In this document: positions 48,901 through 52,017 of the stretch, piece after piece | Layout: each line of letters starts with the position of its first letter | How positions within the stretch are numbered: the first letter of the stretch is position 1 | Assembly: GCA_041664945.1 (NCBI GenBank) | Contig: JBAYJY010000010.1 | Location: forward strand, 1 to 52,017 | Length of the DNA: 52,017 nucleotides | From: JBAYJY01 sp041664945 | GTDB taxonomy: Bacteria > UBP15 > UBA6099 | Direction: 5' to 3' | Made by a program: the position numbers and the translations under genes | Notes under the pieces: generated by a model | Databases searched by the model: none | Told to the model about the DNA's origin: nothing | Seen by the model: only the letters and a program-made list of their open reading frames with translations

Positions 48901-50438
48901 TCGCCAACCTTGGCGTTGACGGAGAGGTCGGTTCCCTGCTCGATTTTACCGCCGCGGTTCACCAAGCCTTCCCGAGAGATGAATTGTCCGGAACTGCCTG
49001 TCGACTTATACTCTCGAAACTTCAGGTATCGGTATCCTTTTACTTCAACAAACGGTTTCTTTTCATCTGTTTTTGCGTCAGTCGTCGCAGGCATAACGAT
49101 TAATGAAGAATCTGGTTTTGCAACTGCGGAAGCAGCAGTTTTCGGAGGCGCTACAGGGGCGGTTTTTGTAGCAGCAGGCGCCGGCGGCTCTTTATTAACA
49201 GCTTTCTCTATTTGTTTTGATTCAATAGCTTTTTCAGGTTCTTTAACGGCAGCTTTAATAACGGGTTTGGCGGGAGCAGGGGCTGGCGACGTAGGTTTTG
49301 GCAAAGAGACGGTTGAGGATGACGGAGCCGGAACTGCGTTTTGAGGAACTGTGATCGGCGCTGGCGGAGTGTTAGCGGCAGGTTGCGCTTCTTGAGTTGC
49401 AGACTTCGGCTTTACGCCGACGTCGGTCGCGGAATCGAGTTGATCTAAAAGCGAGTTGATTTCATCAAATTGAGGCGTTTGCGCTGATGTTTGAATGGAA
49501 GCCGGAGGCGTGGGCGCTGAAGAAGGCGCGGCAACAGTGACTTTGGTAGGCGATGGAGGAGTTGTCTGAGTTTTTGCAGGTTGCGGCTGGGCCTTTGGCT
49601 TTTCAGGCGTCACAATCTTATCGGGCGCAGGTTTAGGCGTAGTAGGTTTGGTCACAGCCGGAGGCGAAACTGTTTTTTGAGCTGCCGGCGCAGGCTTAGC
49701 AGGTTCAGTCACGGTTTTAGGCAGTGGAGGCATCTCGACGGGAGGGGTAGTTTGTTTTGCGGCGACAGGCTTTGGCGGAGCGGGTGCGGGAGTCGGCTGA
49801 GGCGCGGGAGCCGCAATTGGTGGCGTCGCCTTAGGAGGTGGCGTTGCGGCTGGCAAAGGCGCAGGTTGAGTCGGCGCCGGCGCTTTTGGAGTCTCGAAAG
49901 CGGACGGTTTCGCTGGCAGAGGTTCATTTTCAATAACGACGTTTCCATCGAGTTCGCTCAGCAACTGATCTACTTTTGAGAGTTCAGGTTTCTTTTCCGG
50001 CGTTGACGTTTCGATAACCGGCGGCTCTTCAGGAGTCTTATTGCCTTCCACAGGAATAGCTCTTTCTAGGTCATCTACAAGGCTATCGACACGTTCGGAA
50101 AAATCCTCTGATTTCTTCCCCCTTTTTTTATTCTTAGCGTTCTTCGTCTGTTTGTCGGCGGATTTATTAGATTGCGGATCTGATTTTGCAGCGTTTTTGT
50201 TCGTTTTTTCTTTTTTAACTTTGTTTTGCTGGTCCAGAGTTTTATCGATGAGATCGATAAGCTCATCAGGAGTCAGTTGAGTTTTTGATTCGTCCTTATT
50301 TGTAATTTTCGTTATTACTGAATCGAGAAGCGCTTCCGGGTTTGCTGAAGTCGGAACAGAAATAAACACAAATATTAATGCGAGCGCCACCGCGAAAAAA
50401 CATAAAAAATACTTTTTGCGAACCATCAGGTATGCCAT
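45963..50438 (-). CDS. 1491-aa outer-membrane barrel protein with Pro/Ala-rich linker
   Basis: Signal peptide or anchor (~6-32), then a charged segment, then a Pro/Ala/Thr/Lys-rich linker (~171-450). Three copies of a short amphipathic motif are spaced in the linker region: ERVDSLVDDLER (115-126), SKVDQLLSELDG (154-165), DEINSLLDQLDS (325-336). From ~465 the protein is beta-rich: three domains with the pattern DY-x-IDxxxGxIxF (SDYIIDAFAGEITF, QDYTIDEQLNRINF, ANYSVDYSRGEVTL) and then many alternating strands to the C-terminal FKATF. The terminal Phe fits BAM recognition, and the repeats resemble SprA/outer-membrane surface proteins. It could be an envelope-spanning translocon or adhesin. Start at 50438 or ATG 50426 is undecided; no clear ribosome site. 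Confidence 0.8.
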   Translation of the reverse strand: MAYLMVRKKYFLCFFAVALALIFVFISVPTSANPEALLDSVITKITNKDESKTQLTPDELIDLIDKTLDQQNKVKKEKTNKNAAKSDPQSNKSADKQTKNAKNKKRGKKSEDFSERVDSLVDDLERAIPVEGNKTPEEPPVIETSTPEKKPELSKVDQLLSELDGNVVIENEPLPAKPSAFETPKAPAPTQPAPLPAATPPPKATPPIAAPAPQPTPAPAPPKPVAAKQTTPPVEMPPLPKTVTEPAKPAPAAQKTVSPPAVTKPTTPKPAPDKIVTPEKPKAQPQPAKTQTTPPSPTKVTVAAPSSAPTPPASIQTSAQTPQFDEINSLLDQLDSATDVGVKPKSATQEAQPAANTPPAPITVPQNAVPAPSSSTVSLPKPTSPAPAPAKPVIKAAVKEPEKAIESKQIEKAVNKEPPAPAATKTAPVAPPKTAASAVAKPDSSLIVMPATTDAKTDEKKPFVEVKGYRYLKFREYKSTGSSGQFISREGLVNRGGKIEQGTDLSVNAKVGDKTKLTGSFNEMPHQERAMMFKLEQGFYGLTYGDFSASVTGGSFAAFSKNITGLQFDYKTGRTNVSTVMSKSKSQSKTISFSGRNIKGPYDLNARDLVPDQITVQLNSAVIPSSDYIIDAFAGEITFNQILGPNDIVMVNYEQRLTGNLSEGNILAFAADQTSKNDKLSYGVSHLVQQANRQTQKLTEAIENETATINMPCNSACPLGSNCIQASKQFIVRFDYLNGTETIFKSGSSNAMEPNKDYNRLADAGTTSGEQVACIMGNYRDGKFLLPAAATSTYTINYSYYPTDTVVQYVDKEYLYLDSSGAFGYPAKPTIYNGSETITKCDDAELTSCQIVPMKPGQDYTIDEQLNRINFFSPIGINTYIRIDYWRYPDVTALESKYDHTVDDFRLKYDPSKSLAFEYERASSLADIASQNISVLNETVAIVAAPLDCSIITTKACSFNLANVGISQGSFVLYFNDRVSTEGIVSAANYSVDYSRGEVTLKTPIPANTLIIADYQYRPPSASQLAKGNRDRFSAKYKGDKTQVNFSLDTGDTFFSPLGGGNNLEIRRLSYGITQKISENLNVSADFNNVDNAADILKTHIRSNNSQSYNLNFKSKAITRFGLNYDKRQNTDDYNPSQSESTDDKLAVTLGMPVPFLKNADIITGYSNTDHKDMTAAASRTKTNARSLGFNYKPSTKLMLTTQYTINSVDTSSVRLNFNSKNASNKIGLNWTPIPMLMIAADVDSQSTTDSRPSVEPRSINRSRIALSTRPFGFVKTVQLNFTQQDSPSVNGPSSGTKTSQFQTGFIITKSLSFSPAFSIADTYVGDDSSTNNKNKKYDFEYRPPGRPYHAVLSLQNNDVSTTNRTQSLKSTSSGWNLALGYDPNQVWSYSTTFQSDSFSSAPTPGYKTGTLQSRVTRKTESSNQWFQLQNVSRSGSSSDKNLTMELGTDNKLTKIISLNLLYRLSNFKNSLDSKTNYTGHLFEGTFKATF

Positions 50439-50700
50439 TAAATATATAATATTTCTGTTCGATGGGCGTCAATTAAAGCAATATATGCCAAATTGCATTG
50501 ATACAGGCAACCCGCCGAACATACTTAAAATACTTAAATTATCTCAGCTATTATAATCCATTACTCTTTATTATTGAATATATGAGTGTGTGATTTAAAT
50601 TACTTTAGAATATGTATCAAATAAAGTCTGACATAGAATTTAACCGATCGTACGTGAATTACACGCTTATTGCGGCATTAGCAAACTCTGCCAAATTAAA

Positions 50701-50726
50701 AAGGGGCGCGGCAAGCCGCGTCCCTT
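50701..50726 (-). terminator. Intrinsic terminator of the transketolase transcript
   Basis: AAGGGGCGCGGC-AA-GCCGCGTCCCTT, a 12-bp stem with one G-U pair; on the minus strand it is followed by TTTTTAATTT. It lies 23 bp after the transketolase stop. The rest of the gap 50439-50748 is AT-rich and holds a TATAAT-like sequence in both orientations (50551-50558); no gene was seen. Confidence 0.88.
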
Positions 50727-50748
50727 AAAATGGTTGACAAAAACGAGC

Positions 50749-51750
50749 TTAGTGATCGTCGCGTTCTTTTTTCGATAGGCCGAGAAGAGAGCGCATGCTG
50801 TCGTAAATTCCCGCCATGTCGATCTTGTAGTGAGCATAAAGATCTTCCGGATAACCGATGACGGAGAAAACATCAGGGATGCCGACCCGTTTGAACTTAA
50901 TGCCGATGCCTTCTTCAGCGATAACTTCGGCGACAGCGCTGCCGAGTCCGCCGTAAATGTTGTGTTCTTCGGCGGTGACAATGCATTTTGTCTCGCCGGC
51001 CGCTTTGAGGATAGCTTCCTTATCGAGCGGCTTAATTGTGTGCATGTTGATTACGCGGACGCTGATGCCGTCTTCGGCTTCGAATTCCTCGGCGGCTTCA
51101 ATTGCGGCCATGACGCAGACGCCGCAAGCGATGATCGTGGCGTCCTTGCCTTCGCGCAGTGTGATGGCTTTTCCGAGTTTGAAATCGTAGTCGAGCGTTT
51201 CATAGACCGGCGGTTCGAAGCCGCGGCCGACGCGCATGTAGAACGGTCCTTCGTGTTCTTCGACGGAGGCGATGATCGCCTTAGCGGTTTCGATGCCGTC
51301 AGCGGGAACGCAGACAGTCATGTTGGCGAAAGAGCGCATGATGGCGATGTCTTCGGTGGCGTGGTGAGTGGTGCCGCCGTTGCCCATGCTGAGACCGCTG
51401 TGAGTGCCCGTGATTTTTACGTTCAGGTTCGGGTAGCAAATGTCTGTGCGGACCTGTTCGCAGGCGCGCATGGAAGCGAAAGCCGCGAAAGTGCTGACGT
51501 AAGGTTTTAGGCCAGTGAGAGCCAAGCCCGCCGCCGCGCCGGTCATATTCTGTTCGGCGATCCCGAAGTTGAAAGAGCGTTCCGGGAATTTGGTGAAGAA
51601 GTCGCCGACTTTAGTTGACTTCGCAAGGTCTGCCGAGAGGCAAACGATTTCCGGGTATTTGGCGCCGAGGTCGGTAAGCGCCTTCCCGTAGATCGCGGCC
51701 TGAGTGAGATCGTTTAAATCATCTATCGTGTATGAAAGTCCACCTGCCAT
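50749..51750 (-). CDS. Transketolase C-terminal subunit (split transketolase)
   Basis: 333 residues covering the pyrimidine-binding and C-terminal domains. The catalytic Glu is in FNFGIAEQNMTGAAAGLA, followed by GTHSGLSMGNGGTTHHATEDIAIMRSF and the C-terminal VRVINMHTIKPLDKEAILKAA. Together with the upstream N-terminal subunit it forms thiamine-diphosphate transketolase of the pentose phosphate pathway, as in archaea, Thermotogales and many anaerobes. AAAGGAGG lies 8 nt before the ATG, 30 bp after the N-terminal subunit gene. The very end is hydrophilic (KKERDDH). Confidence 0.95.
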   Translation of the reverse strand: MAGGLSYTIDDLNDLTQAAIYGKALTDLGAKYPEIVCLSADLAKSTKVGDFFTKFPERSFNFGIAEQNMTGAAAGLALTGLKPYVSTFAAFASMRACEQVRTDICYPNLNVKITGTHSGLSMGNGGTTHHATEDIAIMRSFANMTVCVPADGIETAKAIIASVEEHEGPFYMRVGRGFEPPVYETLDYDFKLGKAITLREGKDATIIACGVCVMAAIEAAEEFEAEDGISVRVINMHTIKPLDKEAILKAAGETKCIVTAEEHNIYGGLGSAVAEVIAEEGIGIKFKRVGIPDVFSVIGYPEDLYAHYKIDMAGIYDSMRSLLGLSKKERDDH

Positions 51751-51780
51751 TGGGAAATCCTCCTTTTAGTTTAATAAGTG

Positions 51781-52017
51781 TCAGCGGCATTCAGCGCGCA
51801 TTTTTTCGAGATCGGCGAGAGCGATTTTTTCGGTTTCTTCATCGAGGCCGCCATAATGCCATTTCGTCTCGCATTCGGTGAAGGAGACGCCGCGGCCTTT
51901 GTTTGTGTTGCAGATGACGCAGACGGGTTTCTGGCTGTCCGCGGGCGGCAGGCTTCTGAATGTGTCGAGAAGTTCGCCGACATCGTGGCCGTTGATCACG
52001 CGTGTGTCCCAGCCGAA
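51781..52017 (-). CDS. Transketolase N-terminal subunit, partial (continues past window edge)
   Basis: The last ~78 codons of a gene that continues beyond the right edge. The visible protein, FGWDTRVINGHDVGELLDTF then VCVICNTNKGRGVSFTECETKWHYGG, is the end of the TDP-binding N-terminal half of transketolase (the NTxKGKGVSFME motif in family members). It ends 30 bp before the C-terminal subunit, so the two form one operon. Confidence 0.93.
   Translation of the reverse strand, partial: FGWDTRVINGHDVGELLDTFRSLPPADSQKPVCVICNTNKGRGVSFTECETKWHYGGLDEETEKIALADLEKMRAECR

Noticed and set aside
49581..49979. An Arg-rich plus-strand open frame opposite the Pro-rich linker.
   Set aside because: It is the reverse reading of a Pro/Ala-rich repeat region; composition, not coding signal, explains it.
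50830..51510. A 226-codon plus-strand open frame over the transketolase gene.
   Set aside because: Shadow of a strongly conserved minus-strand gene; acidic low-information composition and no ribosome site.
1..52017. Search by eye for tRNA, rRNA, CRISPR arrays, transposase genes and riboswitch classes.
   Set aside because: No T-loop/acceptor pattern, regular direct-repeat array, transposase motif or known riboswitch core was found.

Overview
The window reads as chromosomal DNA of a diderm (Gram-negative), flagellated, chemotactic heterotroph with moderate-to-high GC coding sequence and strong Shine-Dalgarno sites (AGGAGG/GGAGG 5-9 nt before most starts). Diderm character is suggested by a large beta-barrel-type protein ending in Phe, a lipoprotein and many signal peptides. 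Motility is shown by FliK-like and FlhB-like genes, an 11-gene chemotaxis operon and a FlaG-like gene. CheD/CheX-type chemotaxis, a FapA-receiver fusion and a YlqG/YlqH-like gene pair do not fit enteric Proteobacteria. I cannot name the phylum from sequence alone; a poorly cultivated lineage is likely. I saw no rRNA, tRNA, insertion sequence, prophage or CRISPR array.

Layout. (1) 63-2433, minus: a FliK-like and a truncated FlhB-like flagellar pair. (2) 2734-5272, plus: a secreted BNR/Asp-box protein and a GH4 glycosidase, ended by a bidirectional terminator. (3) 5361-17221, minus: one che operon in transcription order cheA, cheW, mcp, cheR, cheD, cheY, a CheX-like gene, cheB, a FapA-receiver fusion, cheX and a receiver protein with a duplicated N-terminal module. 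It is the most distinctive part of the window: CheA carries an Hpt-like domain that has lost its histidine plus an N-terminal tandem repeat, and FapA is fused to a CheY-like domain. (4) 17222-17913: a 692-bp AT-rich gap holding a diverged ~200-bp tandem duplication. (5) 17914-22808, plus: a cytoplasmic GH38 mannosidase, a secreted DUF4097-like protein and a GT4 glycosyltransferase that appears to start at ATT.

(6) 22901-32570: a HAD phosphatase, a STAS + Fe(III)-type binding-lipoprotein pair, a calcineurin-like phosphoesterase, an alkaline-phosphatase-superfamily enzyme, a winged-helix/Fe-S protein, PlsC, an unknown secreted protein and an AmpG-like permease. (7) 32677-37101, minus: a TPM-domain protein, then a redox set of CrtI-like FAD oxidoreductase, FNR-2Fe2S reductase and a membrane protein. 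(8) 37321-38869, plus: a cyclic-nucleotide-binding protein, a 487-bp gap with hairpins and a possible 30-aa ORF, and a hemerythrin. (9) 38887-45908: a giant secreted GH38 protein, FlaG-like, a DMT transporter, a short HExxH protein and an alpha/beta hydrolase with a histone-H1-like lysine tail. (10) 45963-50438, minus: a 1491-aa outer-membrane protein. (11) 50749-52017, minus: split transketolase, the N-terminal subunit running off the right edge.

Functionally the genes combine gradient sensing and flagellar control with glycan degradation (two GH38, GH4, a BNR protein), envelope functions (AmpG-like, TPM, outer-membrane protein) and sugar-phosphate metabolism. Starts were moved from the longest reading frame wherever a ribosome site or family alignment argued for it; each such choice is stated.
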